From Nematostella vectensis (taxonomy: Eukaryota; Cnidaria; Anthozoa; Actiniaria; Edwardsiidae), in assembly GCF_932526225.1 (NCBI RefSeq), contig NC_064041.1:3362699-3426698 (forward strand): DNA of 64,000 nt, read 5' to 3'. Numbering within the stretch: position 1 is the stretch's first letter; the number at the start of each line of letters is the position of its first letter. A model generated the notes under the pieces. It made no database searches, had not been told where the DNA came from, and worked only from the letters and a program-made list of their open reading frames with translations. Positions 10,701 to 24,030 of the stretch are shown piece after piece. The translations under genes were made by a program, and so were the position numbers.

Positions 10701-13700
10701 GAATGAGACCCATGCTACTGAGTAAGTACCTTCAGTAAGGCGTGCTTCCATACTTTGCCCAAGTCCGCTTGAATGAGACCCATGCTACTGAGTAAGTACC
10801 TTCAGTAAGGTGCGCTTCCATACTTTCCCCAAGTCCGCTTGAATAAGACCCATGCTACTGAGTAAGTACCTTCAGTAAGGCGCGCTTCCATACTTTCCCC
10901 AAGTCCGCTTGAATAAGACCCATACTTCTGAGTAAGTACCTTCAGTAAGGCGCGCTTCCATACTTTCCCCAAGTCCGCTTGAATGAGACCCATGCTACTG
11001 AGTAAGTACCTTCAGTAAGGCGCGCTTCCATACTTTCCCCAAGTCCGCTTGAATAAGACCCATGCTTCTGAGTAAGTACCTTCAGTAAGGCGCGCTTCCA
11101 TACTTTGCCCAAGTCCGCTTGAATGAGACCCATGCTACTGAGTAAGTACCTTTAATAAGGTGCGCTTCCATACTTTGCCCAAGTCCGCTTGAATGAGACC
11201 CATGCTACTGAGTAAGTACCTTCAGTAAGGCGCGCTTCCATACTTTCCCCAAGTCCGCTTGAATAAGACCCATGCTTCTGAGTAAGTACCTTCAGTAAGG
11301 CCCGCTTCCATACTTTCCCCAAGTCCGCTTGAATAAAACCCATGCTTCTGAGTAAGTACCTTCAGTAAGGCGCGCTTCCATACTTTCCCCAAGTCCGCTT
11401 GAATAAGACCCATGCTTCTGAGTAAGTACCTTCAGTAAGGCCCGCTTCCATACTTTCCCCAAGTCCGCTTGAATAAAACCCATGCTTCTTAGTAAATACC
11501 TTCAGTAAGGCACGCTTCCATACTTTCCCCCAAGTCCGCTTGAATAAGACCCATGCTTCTGAGCAAGTACCTTCAGTAAGGCGCGCTTCCATACTTTCTC
11601 CAAGTCCGCTTGAATAAGACCCATGCTTCTGAGTAAGTACCTTCAGTAAGGTGCGCTTCCATTCTTTCCCCAAGTCCGCTTGAATAAGACCCATACTTCT
11701 AAGTAAGTACCTTTAGTAAGGCAGGCTTCCATACTTTCTTCAAGTCCGCTTGAATGAGACCCATGCTACTGAGTAAGTACCTTCAGTAAGGCGCGCTTCC
11801 ATACTTTCCCCAAGTCCGCTTGAATGAGACCCATGCTACTGAGTAAGTACCTTCAGTAAGGCGTGCTTCCATACTTTGCCCAAGTCCGCTTGAATGAGAC
11901 CCATGCTACTGAGTAAGTACCTTCAGTAAGGTGCGCTTCCATACTTTCCCCAAGTCCGCTTGAATAAGACCCATGCTACTGAGTAAGTACCTTCAGTAAG
12001 GCGCGCTTCCATACTTTCCCCAAGTCCGCTTGAATAAGACCCATACTTCTGAGTAAGTACCTTCAGTAAGGCGTGCTTCCATACTTTCCCCAAGTCCGCT
12101 TGAATGAGACCCATGCTACTGAGTAAGTACCTTCAGTAAGGCGCGCTTCCATACTTTCCCCAAGTCCGCTTGAATAAGACCCATGCTTCTGAGTAAGTAC
12201 CTTCAGTAAGGCGCGCTTCCATACTTTCCCCAAGTCCGCTTGAATGAGACCCATGCTACTGAGTAAGTACCTTTAGTAAGGTGCGCTTCCATACTTTGCC
12301 CAAGTCCGCTTGAATGAGACCCATGCTACTGAGTAAGTACCTTCAGTAAGGCGCGCTTCCATACTTTCCCCAAGTCCGCTTGAATAAGACCCATGCTTCT
12401 GAGTAAGTACCTTCAGTAAGTCCCGCTTCCATACTTTCCCCAAATCCGCTTGAATAAAACCCATGCTTCTGAGTAAGTACCTTCAGTAAGGCACGCTTCC
12501 ATACTTTCCCCCAAGTCCGCTTGAATAAGACCCATGCTTTTGAGCAAGTACCTTCAGTAAGGCGCGCTTCCATACTTTCTCCAAGTCCGCTTGAATAAGA
12601 CCCATGCTTCTGAGTAAGTACCTTCAGTAAGGTGCGCTTCCATTCTTTCCCCAAGTCCGCTTGAATAAGACCCATACTTCTAAGTAAGTACCTTTAGTAA
12701 GGCAGGCTTCCATACTTTCTTCAAGTCCGCTTGAATGAGACCCATGCTACTGAGTAAGTACCTTCAGTAAGGCGCGCTTCCATACTTTGCCCAAGTCTGC
12801 TTGAATGAGACCCATGCTACTGAGTAAGTACCTTCAGTAAGGTGCGCTTCCATACTTTCCCCAAGTCCGCTTGAATAAGACCCATGCTACTGAGTAAGTA
12901 CCTTCAGTAAGGCGCGCTTCCATACTTTGCCCAAGTCCGCTTGAATAAGACCCATGCTTCTGAGTAAGTACCTTCAGTAAGGTGCGCTTCCATACTTTCC
13001 CCAAGTCCGCTTGAATGAGACCCATGCTACTGAGTAAGTACCTTCAGTAAGGCGCGCTTCCATACTTTCCCCAAGTCCGCTTGAATGAGACCCATGCTAC
13101 TGAGTACGTACCTTCAGTAAGGTGCGCTTCCATACTTTCCCCAAGTCCGCTTGAATAAGACCTATGCTACTGAGTAAGTACCTTCAGTAAGGTGCGCTTC
13201 CATACTTTCCCCAAGTCCGTTTGAATAAGACCCATGCTTCTGAGTAAGTACCTTCAGTAAGGCGCGCTTCCATACTTTGCCCAAGTCCGCTTGAATAAGA
13301 CCCATGCTACTGAGTAAGTACCTTCAGTAAGGTGCGCTTCCATACTTTCCCCAAGTCCGCTTGAATGAGACCCATGCTTCTAAGTAAGTACTTTTAGTAA
13401 GGCACGCTTCCATACTTTCCCCAAGTCCGCTTGAATAAGACCCATGCTTCTGAGTAAGTACCTTCAGTAAGGTGCGCTTCCATTCTTTCCCCAAGTCCGC
13501 TTGAATAAGACCCATACTTCTAAGTAAGTACCTTTAGTAAGGCACGCTTCCATACTTTCTTCAAGTCCGCTTGAATGAGACCCATGCTACTGAGTAAGTA
13601 CCTTCAGTAAGGCGCGCTTCCATACTTTGCCCAAGTCCGCTTGAATAAGACCCATGCTTCTGAGTAAGTACCTTCAATAAGGCACGCTTCCATACTTTCT

Positions 13701-16700
13701 CCAAGTCCGCTTGAATGAGACCCATGCTACTGAGTAAGTACCTTCAGTAAGGTGCGCTTCCATACTTTCCCCAAGTCCGCTTGAATAAGACCCATGCTAC
13801 TGAGTAAGTACCTTCAGTATGGCGCGCTTCCATACTTTGCCCAAGTCCGCTTGAATGAGACCCATGCTACTGAGTTATTACCTTCAGTAAGGCGCGCTTC
13901 CATACTTTCCCCAAGTCCGCTTGAATGAGACCCATGCTACTGAGTAAGTACCTTCAGTAAGGCGCGCTTCCATTCTTTCCCCAAGTCCGCTTGAATGAGA
14001 CCCATGCTACTGAGTAAGTACCTTTAGTAAGGTGCGCTTCCATACTTTGCCCAAGTCCGCTTGAATGAGACCCATGCTACTGAGTAAGTACCTTCAGTAA
14101 GGCGCGCTTCCATACTTTCCCCAAGTCCGCTTGAATAAGACCCATGCTTCTGAGTAAGTACCTTCAGTAAGGCCCGCTTCCATACTTTCCCCAAGTCCGC
14201 TTGAATAAAACCCATGCTTCTGAGTAAGTACCTTCAGTAAGGCACGCTTCCATACTTTCCCCCAAGTCCGCTTGAATAAGACCCATGCTTCTGAGCAAGT
14301 ACCTTCAGTAAGGCGCGCTTCCATACTTTCTCCAAGTCCGCTTGAATAAGACCCATGCTTCTGAGTAAGTACCTTCAGTAAGGTGCGCTTCCATTCTTTC
14401 CCCAAGTCCGCTTGAATGAGACCCATGCTTCTAAGTAAGTACTTTTAGTAAGGCACGCTTCCATTTTTTCCCCAAGTCCGCTTGAATAAGACCCATGCTT
14501 CTGAGTAATTACCTTCAGTAAGGCGCGCTTCCATACTTTCCCCAAGTCCGCTTGAATAAAACCCATGCTTCTGAGTAAGTACCTTCAGTAAGGCGCGCTT
14601 CCATACTTTCCCCAAGTCCGCTTGAATAAGACCCATACTTCTGAGTAAGTACCTTCAGTAAGGCGCGCTTCCATACTTTCCCCAAGTCTTCTTGAATGAG
14701 ACCCATGCTACTGAGTAAGTACCTTCAGTAAGGCGCGCTTCCATACTTTCCCCAAGTCCGCTTGAATAAGACCCATGCTTCTGAGTAAGTACCTTCAGTA
14801 AGGCGCGCTTCCATACTTTCCCCAAGTCCGCTTGAATGAGACCCATGCTACTGAGTAAGTACCTTTAGTAAGGTGCGCTTCCATACTTTGCCCAAGTCCG
14901 CTTGAATGAGACCCATGCTACTGAGTAAGTACCTTCAGTAAGGCGCGCTTCCATACTTTCCCCAAGTCCGCTTGAATAAGACCCATGCTTCTGAGTAAGT
15001 ACCTTCAGTAAGTCCCGCTTCCATACTTTCCCCAAATCCGCTTGAATAAAACCCATGCTTCTGAGTAAGTACCTTCAGTAAGGCACGCTTCCATACTTTC
15101 CCCCAAGTCCGCTTGAATAAGACCCATGCTTTTGAGCAAGTACCTTCAGTAAGGCGCGCTTCCATACTTTCTCCAAGTCCGCTTGAATAAGACCCATGCT
15201 TCTGAGTAAGTACCTTCAGTAAGGTGCGCTTCCATTCTTTCCCCAAGTCCGCTTGAATAAGACCCATACTTCTAAGTAAGTACCTTTAGTAAGGCAGGCT
15301 TCCATACTTTCTTCAAGTCCGCTTGAATGAGACCCATGCTACTGAGTAAGTACCTTCAGTAAGGCGCGCTTCCATACTTTGCCCAAGTCTGCTTGAATGA
15401 GACCCATGCTACTGAGTAAGTACCTTCAGTAAGGTGCGCTTCCATACTTTCCCCAAGTCCGCTTGAATAAGACCCATGCTACTGAGTAAGTACCTTCAGT
15501 AAGGCGCGCTTCCATACTTTGCCCAAGTCCGCTTGAATAAGACCCATGCTTCTGAGTAAGTACCTTCAGTAAGGTGCGCTTCCATACTTTCCCCAAGTCC
15601 GCTTGAATGAGACCCATGCTACTGAGTAAGTACCTTCAGTAAGGCGCGCTTCCATACTTTCCCCAAGTCCGCTTGAATGAGACCCATGCTACTGAGTACG
15701 TACCTTCAGTAAGGTGCGCTTCCATACTTTCCCCAAGTCCGCTTGAATAAGACCTATGCTACTGAGTAAGTACCTTCAGTAAGGTGCGCTTCCATACTTT
15801 CCCCAAGTCCGTTTGAATAAGACCCATGCTTCTGAGTAAGTACCTTCAGTAAGGCGCGCTTCCATACTTTGCCCAAGTCCGCTTGAATAAGACCCATGCT
15901 ACTGAGTAAGTACCTTCAGTAAGGTGCGCTTCCATACTTTCCCCAAGTCCGCTTGAATGAGACCCATGCTTCTAAGTAAGTACTTTTAGTAAGGCGCGCT
16001 TCCATACTTTCCCCAAGTCCGCTTGAATAAGACCCATGCTTCTGAGTAAGTACCTTCAGTAAGGTGCGCTTCCATTCTTTCCCCAAGTCCGCTTGAATAA
16101 GACCCATACTTCTAAGTAAGTACCTTTAGTAAGGCACGCTTCCATACTTTCTTCAAGTCCGCTTGAATGAGACCCATGCTACTGAGTAAGTACCTTCAGT
16201 AAGGCGCGCTTCCATACTTTGCCCAAGTCCGCTTGAATAAGACCCATGCTTCTGAGTAAGTACCTTCAATAAGGCACGCTTCCATACTTTCTCCAAGTCC
16301 GCTTGAATGAGACCCATGCTACTGAGTAAGTACCTTCAGTAAGGTGCGCTTCCATACTTTCCCCAAGTCCGCTTGAATAAGACCCATGCTACTGAGTAAG
16401 TACCTTCAGTATGGCGCGCTTCCATACTTTGCCCAAGTCCGCTTGAATGAGACCCATGCTACTGAGTTATTACCTTCAGTAAGGCGCGCTTCCATACTTT
16501 CCCCAAGTCCGCTTGAATGAGACCCATGCTACTGAGTAAGTACCTTCAGTAAGGCGCGCTTCCATTCTTTCCCCAAGTCCGCTTGAATGAGACCCATGCT
16601 ACTGAGTAAGTACCTTTAGTAAGGTGCGCTTCCATACTTTGCCCAAGTCCGCTTGAATGAGACCCATGCTACTGAGTAAGTACCTTCAGTAAGGCGCGCT

Positions 16701-19700
16701 TCCATACTTTCCCCAAGTCCGCTTGAATAAGACCCATGCTTCTGAGTAAGTACCTTCAGTAAGGCCCGCTTCCATACTTTCCCCAAGTCCGCTTGAATAA
16801 AACCCATGCTTCTGAGTAAGTACCTTCAGTAAGGCACGCTTCCATACTTTCCCCCAAGTCCGCTTGAATAAGACCCATGCTTCTGAGCAAGTACCTTCAG
16901 TAAGGCGCGCTTCCATACTTTCTCCAAGTCCGCTTGAATAAGACCCATGCTTCTGAGTAAGTACCTTCAGTAAGGTGCGCTTCCATTCTTTCCCCAAGTC
17001 CGCTTGAATAAGACCCATACTTCTAAGTAAGTACCTTTAGTAAGGCGCGCTTCCATACTTTCCCCAAGTCCGCTTGAATAAGACCCATGCTACTGAGTAA
17101 GTACCTTCAGTAAGGTGCGCTTCCATACTTTCCCCAAGTCCGCTTGAATGAGACCCATGCTTCTAAGTAAGTACTTTTAGTAAGGCACGCTTCCATTTTT
17201 TCCCCAAGTCCGCTTGAATAAGACCCATGCTTCTGAGTAATTACCTTCAGTAAGGCGCGCTTCCATACTTTCCCCAAGTCCGCTTGAATAAAACCCATGC
17301 TTCTGAGTAAGTACCTTCAGTAAGGCACGCTTCCATACTTTCCCCCAAGTCCGCTTGAATAAGACCCATGCTTCTGAGCAAGTACCTTCAGTAAGGCGCG
17401 CTTCCATACTTTCTCCAAGTCCGCTTGAATAAGACCCATGCTACTGAGTAAGTACCTTCAGTAAGGTGCGCTTCCATACTTTCCCCAAGTCCGCTTGAAT
17501 AAAACCCATGCTTCTGAGTAAGTACCTTCAGTAAGGCACGCTTCCATACTTTCCCCCAAGTCCGCTTGAATAAGACCCATGCTTCTAAGTAAGTACTTTT
17601 AGTAAGGCACGCTTCCATACTTTCCCCAAGTCCGCTTGAATAAGACCCATGCTTCTGAGTAAGTACCTTCAGTAAGGTGCGCTTCCATTCTTTCCCCAAG
17701 TCCGCTTGAATAAGACCCATACTTCTAAGTAAGTACCTTTAGTAAGGCACGCTTCCATACTTTCTTCAAGTCCGCTTGAATGAGACCCATGCTACTGAGT
17801 AAGTACCTTCAGTAAGGCGCGCTTCCATACTTTGCCCAAGTCCGCTTGAATAAGACCCATGCTTCTGAGTAAGTACCTTCAATAAGGCACGCTTCCATAC
17901 TTTCTCCAAGTCCGCTTGAATGAGACCCATGCTACTGAGTAAGTACCTTCAGTAAGGTGCGCTTCCATACTTTCCCCAAGTCCGCTTGAATAAGACCCAT
18001 GCTACTGAGTAAGTACCTTCAGTATGGCGCGCTTCCATACTTTGCCCAAGTCCGCTTGAATGAGACCCATGCTACTGAGTTATTACCTTCAGTAAGGCGC
18101 GCTTCCATACTTTCCCCAAGTCCGCTTGAATGAGACCCATGCTACTGAGTAAGTACCTTCAGTAAGGCGCGCTTCCATTCTTTCCCCAAGTCCGCTTGAA
18201 TGAGACCCATGCTACTGAGTAAGTACCTTTAGTAAGGTGCGCTTCCATACTTTGCCCAAGTCCGCTTGAATGAGACCCATGCTACTGAGTAAGTACCTTC
18301 AGTAAGGCGCGCTTCCATACTTTCCCCAAGTCCGCTTGAATAAGACCCATGCTTCTGAGTAAGTACCTTCAGTAAGGCCCGCTTCCATACTTTCCCCAAG
18401 TCCGCTTGAATAAAACCCATGCTTCTGAGTAAGTACCTTCAGTAAGGCACGCTTCCATACTTTCCCCCAAGTCCGCTTGAATAAGACCCATGCTTCTGAG
18501 CAAGTACCTTCAGTAAGGCGCGCTTCCATACTTTCTCCAAGTCCGCTTGAATAAGACCCATGCTTCTGAGTAAGTACCTTCAGTAAGGTGCGCTTCCATT
18601 CTTTCCCCAAGTCCGCTTGAATAAGACCCATACTTCTAAGTAAGTACCTTTAGTAAGGCGCGCTTCCATACTTTCCCCAAGTCCGCTTGAATAAGACCCA
18701 TGCTACTGAGTAAGTACCTTCAGTAAGGTGCGCTTCCATACTTTCCCCAAGTCCGCTTGAATGAGACCCATGCTTCTAAGTAAGTACTTTTAGTAAGGCA
18801 CGCTTCCATACTTTCCCCAAGTCCGCTTGAATAAGACCCATGCTTCTGAGTAATTACCTTCAGTAAGGCGCGCTTCCATACTTTCCCCAAGTCCGCTTGA
18901 ATAAAACCCATGCTTCTGAGTAAGTACCTTCAGTAAGGCACGCTTCCATACTTTCCCCCAAGTCCGCTTGAATAAGACCCATGCTTCTGAGCAAGTACCT
19001 TCAGTAAGGCGCGCTTCCATACTTTCTCCAAGTCCGCTTGAATAAGACCCATGCTTCTGAGTAAGTACCTTCAGTAAGGTGCGCTTCCATTCTTTCCCCA
19101 AGTCCGCTTGAATAAGACCCATACTTCTAAGTAAGTACCTTTAGTAAGGCAGGCTTCCATACTTTCTTCAAGTCCGCTTGAATGAGACCCATGCTACTGA
19201 GTAAGTACCTTCAGTAAGGCGCGCTTCCATACTTTGCCCAAGTCTGCTTGAATGAGACCCATGCTACTGAGTAAGTACCTTCAGTAAGGTGCGCTTCCAT
19301 ACTTTCCCCAAGTCCGCTTGAATAAGACCCATGCTACTGAGTAAGTACCTTCAGTAAGGCGCGCTTCCATACTTTGCCCAAGTCCGCTTGAATAAGACCC
19401 ATGCTTCTGAGTAAGTACCTTCAGTAAGGTGCGCTTCCATACTTTCCCCAAGTCCGCTTGAATGAGACCCATGCAACTGAGTATACCTTCAGTAAGGCGC
19501 GCTTCCATACTTTCCCCAAGTCCGCTTGAATGAGACCCATGCTACTGAGTAAGTACCTTTAGTAAGGCGCGCTTCCATACTTTCCCCAAGTCCGCTTGAA
19601 TGAGACCCATGCTACTGAGTACGTACCTTCAGTAAGGTGCGCTTCCATACTTTCCCCAAGTCCGCTTGAATAAGACCTATGCTACTGAGTAAGTACCTTC

Positions 19701-22700
19701 AGTAAGGTGCGCTTCCATACTTTCCCCAAGTCCGTTTGAATAAGACCCATGCTTCTGAGTAAGTACCTTCAGTAAGGCGCGCTTCCATACTTTGCCCAAG
19801 TCCGCTTGAATAAGACCCATGCTTCTGAGTAAGTACCTTCAGTAAGGTGCGCTTCCATTCTTTCCCCAAGTCCGCTTGAATAAGACCCATACTTCTAAGT
19901 AAGTACCTTTAGTAAGGCACGCTTCCATACTTTCTTCAAGTCCGCTTGAATGAGACCCATGCTACTGAGTAAGTACCTTCAGTAAGGCCCGCTTCCATAC
20001 TTTGCCCAAGTCCGCTTGAATAAGACCCATGCTTCTGAGTAAGTACCTTCAATAAGGCACGCTTCCATACTTTCTCCAAGTCCGCTTGAATGAGACCCAT
20101 GCTACTGAGTAAGTACCTTCAGTAAGGTGCGCTTCCATACTTTCCCCAAGTCCGCTTGAATAAGACCCATGCTACTGAGTAAGTACCTTCAGTAAGGCGC
20201 GCTTCCATACTTTGCCCAAGTCCGCTTGAATGAGACCCATGCTACTGAGTTATTACCTTCAGTAAGGCGCGCTTCCATACTTTCCCCAAGTCCGCTTGAA
20301 TGAGACCCATGCTACTGAGTAAGTACCTTCAGTAAGGCGCGCTTCCATTCTTTCCCCAAGTCCGCTTGAATGAGACCCATGCTACTGAGTAAGTACCTTT
20401 AGTAAGGTGCGCTTCCATACTTTGCCCAAGTCCGCTTGAATGAGACCCATGCTACTGAGTAAGTACCTTCAGTAAGGCGCGCTTCCATACTTTCCCCAAG
20501 TCCGCTTGAATAAGACCCATGCTTCTGAGTAAGTACCTTCAGTAAGGCCCGCTTCCATACTTTCCCCAAGTCCGCTTGAATAAAACCCATGCTTCTGAGT
20601 AAGTACCTTCAGTAAGGCACGCTTCCATACTTTCCCCCAAGTCCGCTTGAATAAGACCCATGCTTCTGAGCAAGTACCTTCAGTAAGGCGTGCTTCCATA
20701 CTTTCTCCAAGTCCGCTTGAATAAGACCCATGCTTCTGAGTAAGTACCTTCAGTAAGGTGCGCTTCCATTCTTTCCCCAAGTCCGCTTGAATAAGACCCA
20801 TACTTCTAAGTAAGTACCTTTAGTAAGGCGCGCTTCCATACTTTCCCCAAGTCCGCTTGAATAAGACCCATGCTACTGAGTAAGTACCTTCAGTAAGGTG
20901 CGCTTCCATACTTTCCCCAAGTCCGCTTGAATGAGACCCATGCTTCTAAGTAAGTACTTTTAGTAAGGCACGCTTCCATACTTTCCCCAAGTCCGCTTGA
21001 ATAAGACCCATGCTTCTGAGTAAGTACCTTCAGTAAGGTGCGCTTCCATTCTTTCCCCAAGTCCGCTTGAATAAGACCCATACTTCTAAGTAAGTACCTT
21101 TAGTAAGGCAGGCTTCCATACTTTCTTCAGGTCCGCTTGAATGAGACCCATGCTACTGAGTAAGTACCTTCAGTAAGGGGCGCTTCCATACTTTGCCCAA
21201 GTCCGCTTGAATAAGACCCATGCTTCTGAGTAAGTACCTTCAATAAGGCACGCTTCCATACTTTCTCCAAGTCCGCTTGAATGAGACCCATGCTACTGAG
21301 TAAGTACCTTCAGTAAGGTGCGCTTCCATACTTTCCCCAAGTCCGCTTGAATAAGACCCATGCTACTGAGTAAGTACCTTCAGTATGGCGCGCTTCCATA
21401 CTTTGCCCAAGTCCGCTTGAATGAGACCCATGCTACTGAGTAATTACCTTCAGTAAGGCGCGCTTCCATACTTTCCCCAAGTCCGCTTGAATGAGACCCA
21501 TGCTACTGAGTAAGTACCTTCAGTAAGGCGCGCTTCCATTCTTTCCCCAAGTCCGCTTGAATGAGACCCATGCTACTGAGTAAGTACCTTTAGTAAGGTG
21601 CGCTTCCATACTTTGCCCAAGTCCGCTTGAATGAGACCCATGCTACTGAGTAAGTACCTTCAGTAAGGCGCGCTTCCATACTTTCCCCAAGTCCGCTTGA
21701 ATAAGACCCATGCTTCTGAGTAAGTACCTTCAGTAAGGCCCGCTTCCATACTTTCCCCAAGTCCGCTTGAATAAAACCCATGCTTCTGAGTAAGTACCTT
21801 CAGTAAGGCACGCTTCCATACTTTCCCCCAAGTCCGCTTGAATAAGACCCATGCTTCTGAGCAAGTACCTTCAGTAAGGCGCGCTTCCATACTTTCTCCA
21901 AGTCCGCTTGAATAAGACCCATGCTTCTGAGTAAGTACCTTCAGTAAGGTGCGCTTCCATTCTTTCCCCAAGTCCGCTTGAATAAGACCCATACTTCTAA
22001 GTAAGTACCTTTAGTAAGGCAGGCTTCCATACTTTCTTCAAGTCTTCTTGAATGAGACCCATGCTACTGAGTAAGTACCTTCAGTAAGGCGCGCTTCCAT
22101 ACTTTGCCCAAGTCTGCTTGAATAAGACCCATGCTTCTGAGTAAGTACCTTCAGTAAGGCACGCTTCCCTACTTTCCCCAAGTCCGCTTGAATGAGACCC
22201 ATGCTACTGAGTAAGTACCTTCAGTAAGGTGCGCTTCCATACTTTCCCTAAGTCCGCTTGAATAAGACCCATGCTACTGAGTAAGTACCTTCAGTAAGGC
22301 GCGCTTCCATACTTTGCCCAAGTCCGCTTGAATAAGACCCATGCTTCTGAGTAAGTACCTTCAGTAAGGTGCGCTTCCATACTTTCCCCAAGTCCGCTAT
22401 AAAAAGACCCATGCAATTGAGTATACCTTCAGTAAGGCGCGCTTCCATACTTTACCCAAGTCCGCTATAAAAAGACCCATGCTTCTGAGCAAGTACCTTC
22501 AGTAAGGCGCGCTTTCATACTTTCCCCAAGTACGCTTGAATAAGACCCATGCTACTGAGTAAGTACCTTCAGTAAGGCGCGCTTCCATACCTTCCCCAAG
22601 TCCGCTTGAATAAGACCCATACTTCTAAGTAACTACCTTTAGTAAGGCACGCTTCCATACTTTCTTCAAATCCTCTTGAATGAGACCCATGCTACTGAGT

Positions 22701-23139
22701 AAGTACCTTCAGTAAGGCGCGCTTCCATACTTTCCCCAAGTCCGCTTGAATAAGACCCATACTTCTAAGTAAGTACCTTTAGTAAGGCGCGCTTCCATAC
22801 TTTCCCCAAGTCCGCTTGAATGAGACCTATGCTACTGAGTAAGTACCTTCAGTAAGGTGCGCTTCCATACTTTGCCCAAGCGCGCTTGAATAAGACCCAT
22901 GCTTCTGAGTAAGTACCTTCAGTAAGGCGCGCTTCCATACTTTCCCCAAGTCCGCTTGAATAAGACCCATGCTTCTGAGTAAGTACCTTCAGTAAGGCGC
23001 GCTTCCATACTTTCCCCAAGTCCGCTTGAATAAGACCCATGCTTCTGAGTATACCTTCAGTAAGGCGCGCTTCCATACTTTCCCCAAGTCCGCTTGAATA
23101 AGACCCATGCTTCTGAGCAAGTACCTTCTGTAAGGCGTG
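4728..23139 (+). repeat. 18.4-kb tandem array of a 70-bp unit, each with a consensus 5' splice site
   Basis: About 260 head-to-tail units of 70 bp (some 71 bp because of an extra C in the CCCC run) fill the interval almost without interruption. Each unit carries the end of exon A (for example GACCCATGCTACTGA) followed by the donor GTAAGTACC. Units differ at a few diagnostic positions (GGCGCG, GGTGCG, GGCACG, GGCAGG, GGCCCG; TTCCCC, TTGCCC, TTCTTC, TTCTCC; AATAAG or AATGAG). Edge units are more divergent (22,380-23,139). All three plus-strand frames of a unit contain stops. The array lies inside the intron between exons A and B. Confidence 0.95.
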
Positions 23140-23256
23140 CCTGAGTCCCGCGACAGTCTGACCCCGATTACTTTCTGACAAATCAGAGATGTCTGAGGTT
23201 CATATACTCTTCAATTGCCGTATCATCATTTTCCCATTTACGTTTATTAACTTCAG

Positions 23257-23451
23257 AGTTTCAGATGTCGTCTACCCGTTCGCTCCAGACCCAAACCTAC
23301 TTTCTGCTGGAAATACCGTCCTCGTTGACCTAGGCGTGGATGAATCAGGGTACAGTCAGTTCATAAAAATGACCATCACCAGCATCACCCAGGATGGACG
23401 CTACAAGACCGAACCAGGCGAGTCATTATTTGCAGAAATTTTGTTTCTAAG
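23257..23451 (+). CDS. Host exon B, unrecognised, phase-compatible with exon A
   Basis: The acceptor (AACTTCAG, ending 23256) is followed by 65 open codons including SDVVYPFAPDPNLL and VLVDLGVDESGYSQFIK, ending at AAG|GTAATG (GT at 23452). The first base completes the codon left by exon A. It ends with two codon bases, whereas the next recognised exon at 24168 needs one, so an exon may be missing between them or B may belong to a different isoform or gene. If unspliced it stops at 23453-23455. The fold is unknown. Confidence 0.5.
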
Positions 23452-23511
23452 GTAATGCTCTCAAGTCTGTTAAGATGCTGGAAAAGATCAAATTGAAAAC
23501 AATTTAATGGA

Positions 23512-23868
23512 AGCACTGGTGGCCTAGTGTGTTAGCGCGTCGGCCTCTCCAGCTGTGGCCCAGGTTCGAATTCTTGCTCAAACTGGGGATTTTTTTCGGA
23601 CCCGAGCCTTGATTCGAATTTGAAGTTATTAAGTTATTCTCCTGTATTTCCAGTCCTCTCGGATAAGGACACTAAACCGGAGGTCCCGCCTCCTCAAGCT
23701 GCACCGACTAAACGCAATAAACTTTCTGGCAGTGACCACCCTTGTAACAGTGCTTACAATGCTTACTAACAATACACGCAAGGGTGTACTTGATTTGGAG
23801 CCTAGCTCTGTTGTACCTTACACACCAGTCTAACTGGTGGAAATTAGATAAATAAATGAATAAATTTT
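23512..23868 (+). mobile_element. tRNA-derived SINE
   Basis: A tRNA-like head has an A-box-like TGGCCTAGTGTG (23519-23530) and a B box GGTTCGAATTC (23573-23583), the two internal RNA polymerase III promoter elements. It continues through a body containing GATAAGGACACTAAACCGGA and ends in an AT-rich tail of TAAATAAATGAATAAAT type. This is the standard layout of a tRNA-SINE. It sits between exons B and C, where an exon appears to be missing. Confidence 0.65.
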
Positions 23869-24030
23869 TATATTGTTATTATTCATGCGCTGCCCCAAAC
23901 AACAACGCTGCTTTTTTCGTTTTGTAATAACATTATCAAAGACGTTACACATCCCTAGACCTTTTGTTGTGCCCCTTGATACACCTTGTTTCGTGTAAGT
24001 AACAAAGCGTGCCTATAGTAGTATTCTAGG

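Noticed and set aside
4849-22448. Dozens of 63- to 110-codon minus-strand frames in the 70-bp array
   Set aside because: They are periodic shadows of the repeat, begin and end at the same unit positions, and carry no independent signal of coding.
4728-23139. CRISPR array
   Set aside because: Units are contiguous with no unique spacers, and the context is an animal intron.
4728-23139. Array units as authentic 57-nt mini-exons (CCTTCAG acceptor to GTAAGT donor)
   Set aside because: All three frames contain stops in the common unit and the acceptor lacks a good polypyrimidine tract; no evidence they are spliced as exons.
23519-23590. Functional tRNA gene
   Set aside because: A and B boxes are present but no complete cloverleaf is apparent and a non-tRNA body with an AT-rich tail follows, so a SINE is the better call.
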